A model generated the notes under the pieces. It was not told the origin of the DNA. It ran no database searches and was given only the letters and a program-made list of their open reading frames with translations. From Candidatus Amulumruptor caecigallinarius (GTDB lineage Bacteria > Bacteroidota > Bacteroidia > Bacteroidales > Muribaculaceae), in contig JAMPDQ010000005.1 of the NCBI GenBank assembly GCA_023665575.1, positions 1 to 64,000 of the forward strand: a stretch of 64,000 bases of DNA, in the 5' to 3' direction. Shown here piece after piece: positions 56,338 through 64,000 of the stretch. Positions within the stretch are counted from its first letter, which is position 1. Every line of letters starts with the position of its first letter. The translations under genes and the position numbers were made by a program.

Positions 56338-56781
56338 ATGGATTCTAACTCTGAAAAATTGGAAATATTGACTCGCAATCTCGAGGATTTGCCCGCTGCC
56401 GCTGCAGATTTTCTGAATGTTTTGAAGGGACGTCGCCACATTGCTTTCATCGCTCCCATGGGAGCAGGAAAAACCACGTTTGTCGCAGAACTGTGCAGAC
56501 AATTGGGTGTGGAGGATGATGTGACAAGCCCTACTTTCAGCATTGTGAATCAATATCAGTGTAACAATGGTGAGATGGTGTTCCATTTCGATTTTTATAG
56601 AATTGAAACAACGGAGGAGGCTCTTGATCTCGGGCTCGATGAATATTTTGATTCCGATGCGCTCTGCCTGATGGAATGGCCGGAGAATGTGGATCCTTTT
56701 CTTCCCGCTGACACAACTTATGTAAATATAGAGATTTTGCCCGATGATTCGCGCAAAATCAGTCTCTCGAAACATGTGTGA
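56338..56781 (+). CDS. tsaE: tRNA t6A synthesis ATPase TsaE
   Basis: The 147-residue protein has Walker A APMGAGKTTFVAEL, the TSPTF switch segment VTSPTFSIVNQY, and FHFDFYRIETTEEALDLG, all TsaE hallmarks. It helps TsaBD install threonylcarbamoyl-adenosine at position 37 of ANN-decoding tRNAs. Its end overlaps birA by four bases. Confidence 0.95.
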   Translation: MDSNSEKLEILTRNLEDLPAAAADFLNVLKGRRHIAFIAPMGAGKTTFVAELCRQLGVEDDVTSPTFSIVNQYQCNNGEMVFHFDFYRIETTEEALDLGLDEYFDSDALCLMEWPENVDPFLPADTTYVNIEILPDDSRKISLSKHV

Positions 56782-57521
56782 TTGTGAAAAAAATTTTTAT
56801 TGACAAGACTGATTCTACCAACAAGTATCTGTTGGAAAATGCCGGTGAATTGGGAAATTTTACTATGGTTGTGGCCGGAATTCAGACCGAAGGCCGCGGC
56901 CAGAGGGGAAACCGTTGGGAGTCGGAGCCGGGCAAAAATCTAACCTTCTCGGTGTGGCACACTCCCGTAAATATACTTGCAAAGGAGCAATTCGTCATCA
57001 GCGAGGCTGTGGCTCTCGCTGTTGTAGATCTTCTCGCCACTTATGGAATTTCGGCAACGGTGAAATGGCCTAATGATGTGTATGTGGGAGATTCTAAAAT
57101 TTGCGGTATCCTCATTGAGCATTCTCTGCAGGGAAGCCGGATCTGCAACTCTCGAATTGGAGTGGGAATAAATGTGAATCAAACGGTTTTTACAAGTGAT
57201 GCCCCGAATCCCATGTCAATGAAAATGCTCACCGGTTCTGATTATGACCTCCATAGATTGGCTGAAGAAGCGGGGTGCACAATTCAGAAACATCTGGAAT
57301 TGTGCGGCTCTCCGGAGGGTCGCACTATATTGCATGAAAAATTCACGCGAAATTTGTGGAGGGGTAATGGAATGGCCTTTCCCTTCCGAAGAAGGTCGGA
57401 AGAGTCTGTTTTTCCCGGTGTAATAGTGGGTGTTGCCCATGATGGAGCCATCTCAATTCTTGATACGGCTACCGGCGTCATGTCGAAATATCTCTTTAAG
57501 GAAGTGGAATTTATATTGTGA
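56778..57521 (+). CDS. birA: Biotin-[acetyl-CoA-carboxylase] ligase
   Basis: The 247-residue protein starts DKTDSTNKYL and has the biotinyl-AMP loop TEGRGQRGNRWESEPGKNL and VKWPNDVYVGDSKICGILIE. It lacks the N-terminal helix-turn-helix of repressor-type BirA, so it is a ligase only. The start is GTG 56778 overlapping tsaE, or GTG 56784. Confidence 0.94.
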   Translation: MIVKKIFIDKTDSTNKYLLENAGELGNFTMVVAGIQTEGRGQRGNRWESEPGKNLTFSVWHTPVNILAKEQFVISEAVALAVVDLLATYGISATVKWPNDVYVGDSKICGILIEHSLQGSRICNSRIGVGINVNQTVFTSDAPNPMSMKMLTGSDYDLHRLAEEAGCTIQKHLELCGSPEGRTILHEKFTRNLWRGNGMAFPFRRRSEESVFPGVIVGVAHDGAISILDTATGVMSKYLFKEVEFIL

Positions 57522-57533
57522 TTTTAGATAACA

Positions 57534-58589
57534 ATGACAACTAAAGAACCTGTTTGGAAGCAACTGATTTCATATGTGGTGAGGTGGCTGCTGCCTCTCG
57601 CTTTGACAGTGTTACTGCTATGCTACATGTTTAGGAAGGTGAATTTTTCCGATATGTGGCATCTGATTACACACGGTGTGGATTATTGGTGGATTTTGCT
57701 GGCAATGGCAATCAGTGTGTTCAGCCATATTTTCCGAGCGCTACGCTGGCGGATACAATTGAGGAGTCTCGGAATCACGCCTCCGTTAATGGCGTTGTGT
57801 TGTTCTATTTTTGGCACATACGCTCTTAATCTCGTGTTTCCGAGACTTGGTGAAGTGTGGCGATGCACATATATCGCCTCCCGTGAGAAAAAACCGGTCA
57901 CGGAAATTGTCGGCTCCATGGTGGCCGACAGATTTTCAGATTTGATTATGGTGTTCATTATCACCCTCTTCACACTTATTGTGGCTGCCCCGGCTATCGA
58001 GGCTTTCCTTGAAAAATATCCCATAGGGCGCGATTTGATTGCACTGGTGCAAAACCCGTTGATATGGCTGTTGTTTGCGGTGATTGTACTGTTGATATGG
58101 GGAGTGTTTGCATTCGGCCGCAATCTCGGCCCGATTATCAAAATTCGCCGGTGGGTGGCTGAAATGTGGCATGGATTTGCAGATGTTGCCGGAATGAAGG
58201 GTAAATGGCAATTCCTTGGCTATTCAATTGCTATCTGGGCATGCTATTATGTGCAGCTCTATGTGGCTTTTTTCGCATTCCCTTTTACACGCGCTCTTTG
58301 TGTGGATCCGTCGCTTGCCTTCGGCTTGGTGCCTTGTCTCGTGGCATTTGTGCTCAGCTCTATCGGCATGGCTGTCCCTTCCAATGGGGGCCTTGGACCG
58401 TGGAACATTGCTGTAATGTTCGGCCTCGCAATATATGGCGTTACGGATGCCGAGGGCACGGCTTTCTCTATGTTGCAATGGTCAGGTCAAACTGTGATGC
58501 TGATTGTCTTGGGAATCTTTACAATGATTTATATTTCCATCGGAAAAAGGGAAAACCGAATGAAGCCTAAAACCGCCCCTAAGCCTTAA
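57534..58589 (+). CDS. Lysylphosphatidylglycerol synthase TM-region/UPF0104 membrane protein
   Basis: The 351-residue protein has about eight membrane helices. HIFRALRWRIQLRSLG, FGTYALNLVFPRLGEVWRC and AVPSNGGLGPWNIAVMFGL are signatures of the AglD/MprF-flippase-like UPF0104 family, which move lipids or lipid-linked sugars. Substrate unknown. Twelve bases after birA. Confidence 0.85.
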   Translation: MTTKEPVWKQLISYVVRWLLPLALTVLLLCYMFRKVNFSDMWHLITHGVDYWWILLAMAISVFSHIFRALRWRIQLRSLGITPPLMALCCSIFGTYALNLVFPRLGEVWRCTYIASREKKPVTEIVGSMVADRFSDLIMVFIITLFTLIVAAPAIEAFLEKYPIGRDLIALVQNPLIWLLFAVIVLLIWGVFAFGRNLGPIIKIRRWVAEMWHGFADVAGMKGKWQFLGYSIAIWACYYVQLYVAFFAFPFTRALCVDPSLAFGLVPCLVAFVLSSIGMAVPSNGGLGPWNIAVMFGLAIYGVTDAEGTAFSMLQWSGQTVMLIVLGIFTMIYISIGKRENRMKPKTAPKP

Positions 58590-58625
58590 AATTTTTACGA
58601 AACAGGGTATAATGTATAAGATAAT

Positions 58626-59213
58626 ATGAATTTAAAAGAGGACAACAAGAACGATTATTTCGACGGGCCTGATATTCCCGAAAATCCGATTGTGGAGAAG
58701 AAGCCCGTCTATAAGCCTGACGACCCCAGATATTGGGATCAGCCGGAAGATGAATTCGAACATCTTCGCCCCTCCGGCCGATATTCCCGGAAGCTGTGGA
58801 TATGGGTGGGCGCCGTTGCTGTGGCAGTCGGAATTATATGGGGGGTATATCTCAGATACTTTTCTCCATATATCACTCAGGCCGCCCAATATGGTTATGT
58901 TGAGAAAATCTCGAAACATGGCGATGTGTTCACAACTTATGAGGGGATTATTTTGCCCTATAAAAGCCTTATGGACACCACTCGCGCTTATGAAGGCGAC
59001 TTCGAATTCTCAACATCCAACCCCGAAATCGCCGCGCGATTGAAGGAAATGCAGTTCTCTAACCTTCCGGTCAGAGTGATTTATAGCGTTTATCACACTC
59101 GGATGCCCTGGCGTGGAAACACCCGCTATATAATCACTCGTGTCGATTCTGTGAATGAACGCGACATACTCCCGCCCGACCGGCAGCCTGCCACTGTTAA
59201 AGGAAATGAATAA
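58626..59213 (+). CDS. Single-helix membrane protein, uncharacterised
   Basis: The 195-residue protein has a charged cytoplasmic N-terminal part (residues 1-55, rich in Asp, Pro and Tyr), a membrane helix (LWIWVGAVAVAVGIIWGVYL) and a roughly 110-residue outer domain containing YGYVEKISKHGDVFTTYEGIIL and RMPWRGNTRYIITRVDSV. I do not recognise the family beyond Bacteroidales hypotheticals. It overlaps the LRR gene by eight bases. Confidence 0.78.
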   Translation: MNLKEDNKNDYFDGPDIPENPIVEKKPVYKPDDPRYWDQPEDEFEHLRPSGRYSRKLWIWVGAVAVAVGIIWGVYLRYFSPYITQAAQYGYVEKISKHGDVFTTYEGIILPYKSLMDTTRAYEGDFEFSTSNPEIAARLKEMQFSNLPVRVIYSVYHTRMPWRGNTRYIITRVDSVNERDILPPDRQPATVKGNE

Positions 59214-60063
59214 GATGATTTTTTATCGGTTTTATCGGAGTTTTTTTCCGATTGTCGCTTTCTTATTCGCAGCCATATTCAGGCCTGTCGGAGCTGTTGC
59301 AGCTGATTGGGAGGTGGTAGACTCCACGTTGGTGATAAAATCAGGTATTAAGTCGATTCCATCGAAAGAATTTGCCGATAGAAGTGATTTTAATAATGTA
59401 AGGTTCATGTTGCCGGCAACTTTGGTTGAAATCGGTGAGTATGCCTTTATGGGGTGCTCTAACCTCGAATCGATTGAATTGCCGTCAACTCTCAAAAAAG
59501 TAGGTGACGGAGCGTTTCGCGAATGCAGCTCGTTGCGTGTGGCGGTCTTAAATGAGTCTGTACGAAAATTGCCCGTTGAACTCTTCGCATGGTGCGAAAA
59601 TTTGCAAAAGGTGTCGCTCCCGCAATGCCTGAAAAGCATTTCTTCGCGAGCTTTCGCATATTGCCGGAATCTTGAAAATATTACAATCCCCCCGGCAGTG
59701 ACTCATATAGGGGCTAACGCTTTCTCTTTCTGTAAGTCTTTGAAGAGTATAGATCTCTCTGTGCATATAACCGAGTTGGAATCTTATGCATTCTCGGAGT
59801 GTGTGGCTCTGGAGAGGGTTGTATTGCCGGGAAACGGAAAAATGCTTGGGGAGCTCATCTTCAGCGGATGCCGCAACCTGCGGGAAATTACAGTTCCATC
59901 GATGATTCCGCCATATTTCGACTGCAACAGCACCCTCTTTGAAGATAATGAGAGTCATATGTATTCCACATGCCGACTCGTTGTCCCGGCTGCCGCATTG
60001 ACGCGCTATAAATCGAAATTTCCCTGGAATCTTTTTGCAGACATCATCCCTTATGTTCGTTAG
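59206..60063 (+). CDS. BspA-like leucine-rich-repeat protein (LRR_5)
   Basis: About 285 residues with a signal peptide (FFPIVAFLFAAIFRPVGAVAA), then eight or so 23-residue BspA-type repeats such as VEIGEYAFMGCSNLESIELPSTLKKVGDGAF and ISSRAFAYCRNLENITIPPAVTHIGANAF. It ends in a cap with VVPAAALTRYKSKFPWNLFADI. These proteins are secreted or surface-exposed and mediate binding. Start is ATG 59206 or 59215, both overlapping or abutting the previous stop. Confidence 0.87.
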   Translation: MNKMIFYRFYRSFFPIVAFLFAAIFRPVGAVAADWEVVDSTLVIKSGIKSIPSKEFADRSDFNNVRFMLPATLVEIGEYAFMGCSNLESIELPSTLKKVGDGAFRECSSLRVAVLNESVRKLPVELFAWCENLQKVSLPQCLKSISSRAFAYCRNLENITIPPAVTHIGANAFSFCKSLKSIDLSVHITELESYAFSECVALERVVLPGNGKMLGELIFSGCRNLREITVPSMIPPYFDCNSTLFEDNESHMYSTCRLVVPAAALTRYKSKFPWNLFADIIPYVR

Positions 60064-60091
60064 CAACAACAGCGTTGTTCGAGGTCTATGT

Positions 60092-60251
60092 GTCTGTATT
60101 ATAACGAATCCAACATTAGGAGCGGCTTATTTTTGAGATGATTTATTCAATCTCAGCGGGAGCAACTTCTTTATTGTGATTTCTTGATTTTACAGAGTCT
60201 ACCCCGGCTCATGCATGCAACCCTTTGTGTTAAATTTTTTATGAAACAGAC
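60092..60251 (+). repeat. 160-base MITE-like dispersed repeat
   Basis: The ends GTCTGTATTATAA (60092-60104) and TTATGAAACAGAC (60239-60251) are inverted repeats matching at 11 of 13 positions. The left 88 bases align to the copy at 55985. It contains no reading frame of note and lies between the LRR gene and parA. Confidence 0.72.
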
Positions 60252-60311
60252 TCTTAACATTTTTTCATACATCTGAACCCCAAATATATCAATATTGTGG
60301 TAAAATTTGAT

Positions 60312-60319
60312 TACATTTG
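60312..60319 (+). promoter_or_regulatory. -7 box upstream of parA
   Basis: TACATTTG matches TAnnTTTG exactly, 34 bases before the parA ATG. A convincing -33 element is not visible. Confidence 0.5.
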
Positions 60320-60353
60320 CAAATACAAATAAGAATTCAATATTTGCATATTG

Positions 60354-61127
60354 ATGGGAAAAATAATAGCGATAGCGAATCAAAAGGGTGGAGTGGGAAA
60401 AACCACTACATCGTTTAATCTCGGTGCCTGTCTTGCCATTGGCGGCAAGAAGGTGCTCCTCGTTGATGCCGATCCGCAGGCTAATGCAACGTCGGGAATC
60501 GGTGTGGAGGTGGATGAAAGCGATGCTTCCATCTATGAATGTCTCATCGACGGGTATCCTGCCGGGGATGCAATCTTGCACACACAAGTGAAAAACCTCG
60601 ATATAATTGCCTCAAGAATAGATCTTGTAGGCGCGGAGGTGGAGCTTATGAATCGCGCCGACCGCGAGCATGCCCTCTCGAAAGTGCTTTCGCCGGTGAA
60701 AGACAGCTATGACTATGTGCTGATTGATTGCAGCCCTTCGCTCGGCATTATCACTGTCAACGCGCTTACGGCCTCCGACTCTGTGCTTATCCCGGTGCAG
60801 GCCGAATATTTTGCGTTAGAAGGAATTGCCCAGTTGCTTAACACTGTGAGAATCATTAAAAGCCGGCTCAAACCCACACTTGAAATCGAAGGCTTCCTGC
60901 TGACGATGTATGACGCTCGGCTTCGCCTTGCCAACCAAATTTTTGAGGAATTGAAAGGCCATTTCGGCGATATGGTGTTCACCACTGTTATCCCCCGGAA
61001 CATCAAGTTGTCGGAGTCTCCGAGTCATGGTCTGCCGGTGATTCTTTATGACCCCGATTCGCGCGGTGCAATCGCATATATGCAATTGGCAAAGGAATTG
61101 AAATCAAGAAACAAGAAGAAAAAATGA
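60354..61127 (+). CDS. parA: Chromosome-partitioning ATPase ParA/Soj
   Basis: About 257 residues. GKIIAIANQKGGVGKTTTSFNLG holds the deviant Walker A (KGGVGKTT), followed by LLVDADPQANATSG and YVLIDCSPSLG. It drives chromosome origin segregation with ParB. The short N-terminus marks it as the chromosomal Soj type. Coupled to parB by ATGA. Confidence 0.95.
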   Translation: MGKIIAIANQKGGVGKTTTSFNLGACLAIGGKKVLLVDADPQANATSGIGVEVDESDASIYECLIDGYPAGDAILHTQVKNLDIIASRIDLVGAEVELMNRADREHALSKVLSPVKDSYDYVLIDCSPSLGIITVNALTASDSVLIPVQAEYFALEGIAQLLNTVRIIKSRLKPTLEIEGFLLTMYDARLRLANQIFEELKGHFGDMVFTTVIPRNIKLSESPSHGLPVILYDPDSRGAIAYMQLAKELKSRNKKKK

Positions 61128-61990
61128 GCATGCAGAAACGCAGAGCGTTGGGGCGCGGGCTCGATTCGTTAATCAGTCTTGATGAGGTGCGCACTGATGG
61201 CTCTTCAGCAATTTCCGAAATAGAGTTGGCAAGAATTGAGCCTAATCCGGAGCAGCCGCGACGCACATTCCCCGAGGAGAGTCTGGAGGAGCTCGCCGAC
61301 TCTATCCGCGAACTCGGCATCGTGCAGCCTCTCACGCTGAGACTTGCCGACAATGGCAAATATCAGATTATCGCCGGTGAGCGACGGTGGCGTGCCGCCA
61401 ACCGGGCAGGCCTTAAGTCAGTGCCGGCTTACGTGCGAACCGCCTCCGACTCAGAAATGACCGAAATGGCCCTCATAGAGAATATACAGCGGGAGGACCT
61501 AAATGCAATCGAAGTGGCTCTCGGATTTAAAAAGCTGATTGACACTTATAAACTTACGCAAGACCGGCTCTCAACACGCCTTGGTAAAAACAGAGCCACA
61601 ATTGCCAATCATCTCAGACTTCTCAAATTGCCTGCAGAAATCCAGATTGGCTTGCGCGACCGCCGCATCGACATGGGACATGCAAGAGCTTTGCTCGCTG
61701 TCCCCGATACCAAAGACCAGCTCCGGCTATATAAGAAAATATTAAAGGAGGGGCTCTCGGTGAGAGCCGTTGAGAAACTCGCGCGGGATGCCTCTGAAAA
61801 TCAGGAAAAAGATAAAGAGGTGAAGCATGTTGCCGCTGATTCACATGCATATGATGCTTTCGCCGAACAACTTTCGAAACGTTTCAACACTCCGGTGAAG
61901 TTCAAACGCAACGCCAGCGGAAAAGGCACCATCACAATCAATTTCTCCTCCGACGATGAGTTGCACCGGTTAATCAAGGCTTTGGAATAA
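61124..61990 (+). CDS. parB: Chromosome-partitioning protein ParB
   Basis: The 288-residue protein has an N-terminal KRRALGRGLDSLI (ParA-interacting), the CTPase core with QPRRTFPEESLEELADSI, VQPLTLR and the GERRWRAA box, then the helix-turn-helix (TQDRLSTRLGKNRATIANHLRLLKLP) and a C-terminal dimerisation domain. No complete parS site (TGTTTCACGTGAAACA) was noticed in the window. Confidence 0.95.
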   Translation: MSMQKRRALGRGLDSLISLDEVRTDGSSAISEIELARIEPNPEQPRRTFPEESLEELADSIRELGIVQPLTLRLADNGKYQIIAGERRWRAANRAGLKSVPAYVRTASDSEMTEMALIENIQREDLNAIEVALGFKKLIDTYKLTQDRLSTRLGKNRATIANHLRLLKLPAEIQIGLRDRRIDMGHARALLAVPDTKDQLRLYKKILKEGLSVRAVEKLARDASENQEKDKEVKHVAADSHAYDAFAEQLSKRFNTPVKFKRNASGKGTITINFSSDDELHRLIKALE

Positions 61991-62725
61991 ATGAATCCTC
62001 TCAACAATAATAACAAATCCGCATTCGCACACCGCCCGCTTGAACGCACTCTCATCTGTGCTCTGTGCTTTCTGATGGTTTTCCCAGTTGGATATTTCTC
62101 TGCCGGTGCCTTTGCCGCTGAACCGACCAACGACTCTGTATATCTTGACGCAAAAGTGGAAGTGGCCGATTCAATCCCTCCCACTGTGGTGCAGGCAGAT
62201 GATTATGCATACGATGAAAACGGCAAAATTCCGTTCAATCCATCTCCAACACGTGCGGTGTGGCTCTCCGCACTTTGCCCCGGTCTCGGACAAATCTACA
62301 ACCGAAGGTATTGGAAGCTCCCTATTATTATCGGGGGGTTCATGGGGCTCGGATATGCCACCAACTGGAATAATAATCAATACCAGGACTATTTGCAAGG
62401 ATATCGCGATATCCTCGACAATGATCCCAACACGAAATCATATATGGATTTCTTCCCACCAACCGTTGAGGAAGGATCGCTCGACAAAGCCTGGCTTGAA
62501 CGCACTTTCAAATCAAGAAAGGATTATTACCGGCGCAACCGCGATTTGTGCATTATCTGCCTTGTGGCTCTATATGCTCTTTGCATGCTCGATGCTTATG
62601 TGGATGCCTCTCTCACCCATTTCGATGTCTCTCCCTCTCTCTCTATGGATGTGGCTCCGGCTGTAATGCTCAACAAGGCAGGAGGCAAACCCGCGCTCGG
62701 CCTTAACTGGGGCCTGACTTTCTAA
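61991..62725 (+). CDS. DUF5683 membrane protein
   Basis: The 244-residue protein has a hydrophobic N-terminal segment (signal or anchor, ending GAFAAEP), the conserved TRAVWLSALCPGLGQIYNRRYWKLPIIIGGFMGLGYATNW block with a membrane helix, and a second helix (DLCIICLVALYALCMLDAYVDASL). This DUF commonly follows parAB in Bacteroidetes, just before a lytic transglycosylase as here. Function unknown. Confidence 0.85.
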   Translation: MNPLNNNNKSAFAHRPLERTLICALCFLMVFPVGYFSAGAFAAEPTNDSVYLDAKVEVADSIPPTVVQADDYAYDENGKIPFNPSPTRAVWLSALCPGLGQIYNRRYWKLPIIIGGFMGLGYATNWNNNQYQDYLQGYRDILDNDPNTKSYMDFFPPTVEEGSLDKAWLERTFKSRKDYYRRNRDLCIICLVALYALCMLDAYVDASLTHFDVSPSLSMDVAPAVMLNKAGGKPALGLNWGLTF

Positions 62726-62788
62726 CCCCGGTTAAATCGATACAATATTATAATTATAACACACTATATTGTTGCTCGCTACGCTTTA

Positions 62789-62800
62789 GAGTCTGTTTCA
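62789..62800 (+). repeat. Tip copy of the dispersed repeat
   Basis: GAGTCTGTTTCA matches the repeat end exactly but the following bases diverge; 13 bases before the transglycosylase start. Confidence 0.4.
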
Positions 62801-62812
62801 CCTCATAATAAT

Positions 62813-64000
62813 ATGGAAATGACAAAATATATTTTTCAGCTCGCAATATTGGCATCGGCTTCTCTGGTTTTTCCCCTTGCAGCACACGCCGACCAGGTTC
62901 GGAATGTGCTTGATGTGAAAACAGGAATCACCGACTCAAATATAATCTTCCCCGAAAGCTACGAGATTGACACTCAAAAAATGCTCGAAGGATGGTATAT
63001 GAAAAATTACACCGCCACTGATGACCGATACAGTCGGCAAAGCGATGTGGAGGTCTCCGACGACGTTATCCGAAAAAGGCTGGCGTCTCTTAACACTGTG
63101 ATTGAAATGCCTTTCAATCAAATTGTGCGAAGCTATATCGAACGCTACACTCGCAACGGACGCTCGGGGGTGGCGGCAATCCTTGGCCTCAGCCACTATT
63201 ATATTCCCATTTTTGAGCAGGCTCTCGAAGAAAACGGCCTTCCGAATGAGCTGAAATATCTCCCCGTCATTGAGTCCGGACTCAATCCGAATGCCGTGTC
63301 GCGTCATGGCGCAACCGGGCTCTGGCAGTTTATGCTCGCCACAGGAAAGGGTCTCGATATGGAAATATCCTCTCTCGTTGACGAGCGCCGCGACCCTTTT
63401 CTATCTTCTCAAAAGGCTGCACAATATCTCAAAAGCCTGTATGAGTCTTACAACGATTGGAGCCTTGCAATTGCTGCATACAATTGCGGCCCGGGCACTG
63501 TGAACAAAGCTATTCGGCGTGCCGGTGGCGACCCCGCAAACCATGACTTCTGGTCAATCTATTATTTTCTCCCCGCTGAAACAAGGGGCTATGTGCCAAT
63601 GTTTATTGCGGCTAATTATGTGATGAATTATTATCCTTATCACAACATTAGCCCCGTGCTTGCCACAAAACCTTTGGTCACTGACACTCTCATGATTTCT
63701 GACCGCGTGCATTTCAACCAGATTTCCAAGGTGCTCGACATTCCCGTTGACGAGCTGCGTGTGCTCAATCCGCAATTCCGTGCCGATATAATTCCGGGCC
63801 GACCCGACAAAAGTTATACACTTGTGCTCCCTTCGCAACAATGTCATGCCTACATTATGAGTGAGGATGCAATAAAGGCTTATGATGCCGATAAATATGC
63901 CTTGCGCTATGATGCGGAGCCCGGCGTGCAGCCGAGTGCTTCCGATGTGCGAGCGGTGGAGGATGAGGCTCAGCGCGAATTGGCTCAATTTTCTGCAGGC
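62813..64000 (+). CDS. MltD-like membrane-bound lytic transglycosylase, 3' end beyond the window
   Basis: The frame is open from ATG 62813 to the last base (396 codons). A signal peptide (to AAHADQ) is followed by an SLT domain: YLPVIESGLNPNAVSRHGATGLWQFM contains the catalytic Glu, and AIAAYNCGPGTVNKAIRRAGG the family's C-terminal motif. A LysM-like segment follows (ISKVLDIPVDELRVLNPQFRADIIPG). It cleaves peptidoglycan glycan strands with 1,6-anhydro products. More LysM domains are likely beyond the window. Confidence 0.92.
   Translation, partial: MEMTKYIFQLAILASASLVFPLAAHADQVRNVLDVKTGITDSNIIFPESYEIDTQKMLEGWYMKNYTATDDRYSRQSDVEVSDDVIRKRLASLNTVIEMPFNQIVRSYIERYTRNGRSGVAAILGLSHYYIPIFEQALEENGLPNELKYLPVIESGLNPNAVSRHGATGLWQFMLATGKGLDMEISSLVDERRDPFLSSQKAAQYLKSLYESYNDWSLAIAAYNCGPGTVNKAIRRAGGDPANHDFWSIYYFLPAETRGYVPMFIAANYVMNYYPYHNISPVLATKPLVTDTLMISDRVHFNQISKVLDIPVDELRVLNPQFRADIIPGRPDKSYTLVLPSQQCHAYIMSEDAIKAYDADKYALRYDAEPGVQPSASDVRAVEDEAQRELAQFSAG

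Noticed and set aside
55985..62800. The CTGTTTCAT repeat tip as ParB-binding parS half-sites near parAB
   Set aside because: parS is the full palindrome TGTTTCACGTGAAACA; only one half resembles it and tips occur far from parAB as well.

Overview
The window looks like the chromosome of a gut Bacteroidales bacterium, most likely Muribaculaceae or a close relative (inference). The evidence is Bacteroidetes-type promoters (TTTG, then 19-21 bases, then TAnnTTTG), Bacteroidales-specific families (DUF5715, DUF2027, DUF5683, C10 peptidases, BspA-like leucine-rich repeats, a type IX-like C-terminal sorting tail), menaquinone methylation and a carboxynorspermidine-type polyamine enzyme. Most of the sequence is ordinary core chromosome.

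Layout. 1-190: minus-strand SRP RNA followed 4 bases later by a tRNA-Thr that runs off the window. 0.2-9.2 kb (minus): acyltransferase, obg, WYL regulator, rfbB, gmd, a tiny lipoprotein overlapping rsmA, two FKBP isomerases, and a DUF5715 lipoprotein. 9.2-11 kb (plus): HAD phosphatase and aroB, divided from the lipoprotein by a palindrome between divergent promoters. 11.1-14.7 kb: a six-gene phage-derived island with an acidic scaffold-like protein, an HK97/SU10-like major capsid protein, two small head-type proteins, a holin-like protein and an amidase endolysin, but no integrase, terminase, portal or tail genes. 14.9-23.6 kb: TolC/HlyD/two ABC-2 permeases (no ATPase), a lipid A-type acyltransferase, an MsbA-like exporter and two small membrane proteins.

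24.1-26.5 kb is a decayed accessory patch: a truncated TonB-type receptor, a Cys-rich double-glycine peptide precursor whose start codon appears to have become ACG, and a membrane protein split at an (AT)6 tract. 26.5-33.7 kb (plus): pyrG, yidC, ferredoxin-type membrane protein, thyA, MATE exporter, ridA, ending at a strong terminator. 33.7-56 kb (minus): C10 peptidase, aminotransferase, esterase, U32 protein, menG, GNAT protein, tail-anchored pseudokinase, serS, yqeY-like gene, coiled-coil protein, small lipoprotein, GH13, DUF695, DUF2027, phoH, sufB, GH31 and a saccharopine-dehydrogenase-family enzyme. 56.3-64 kb (plus): tsaE, birA, flippase-like protein, LRR protein, parAB, DUF5683 and a lytic transglycosylase cut by the window end.

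The most interesting items are the capsid-holin-endolysin island, the peptide precursor with the lost start, the AT-repeat-split gene, the pseudokinase, and a family of short dispersed intergenic repeats with the tip GAGTCTGTTTCATAAAA.
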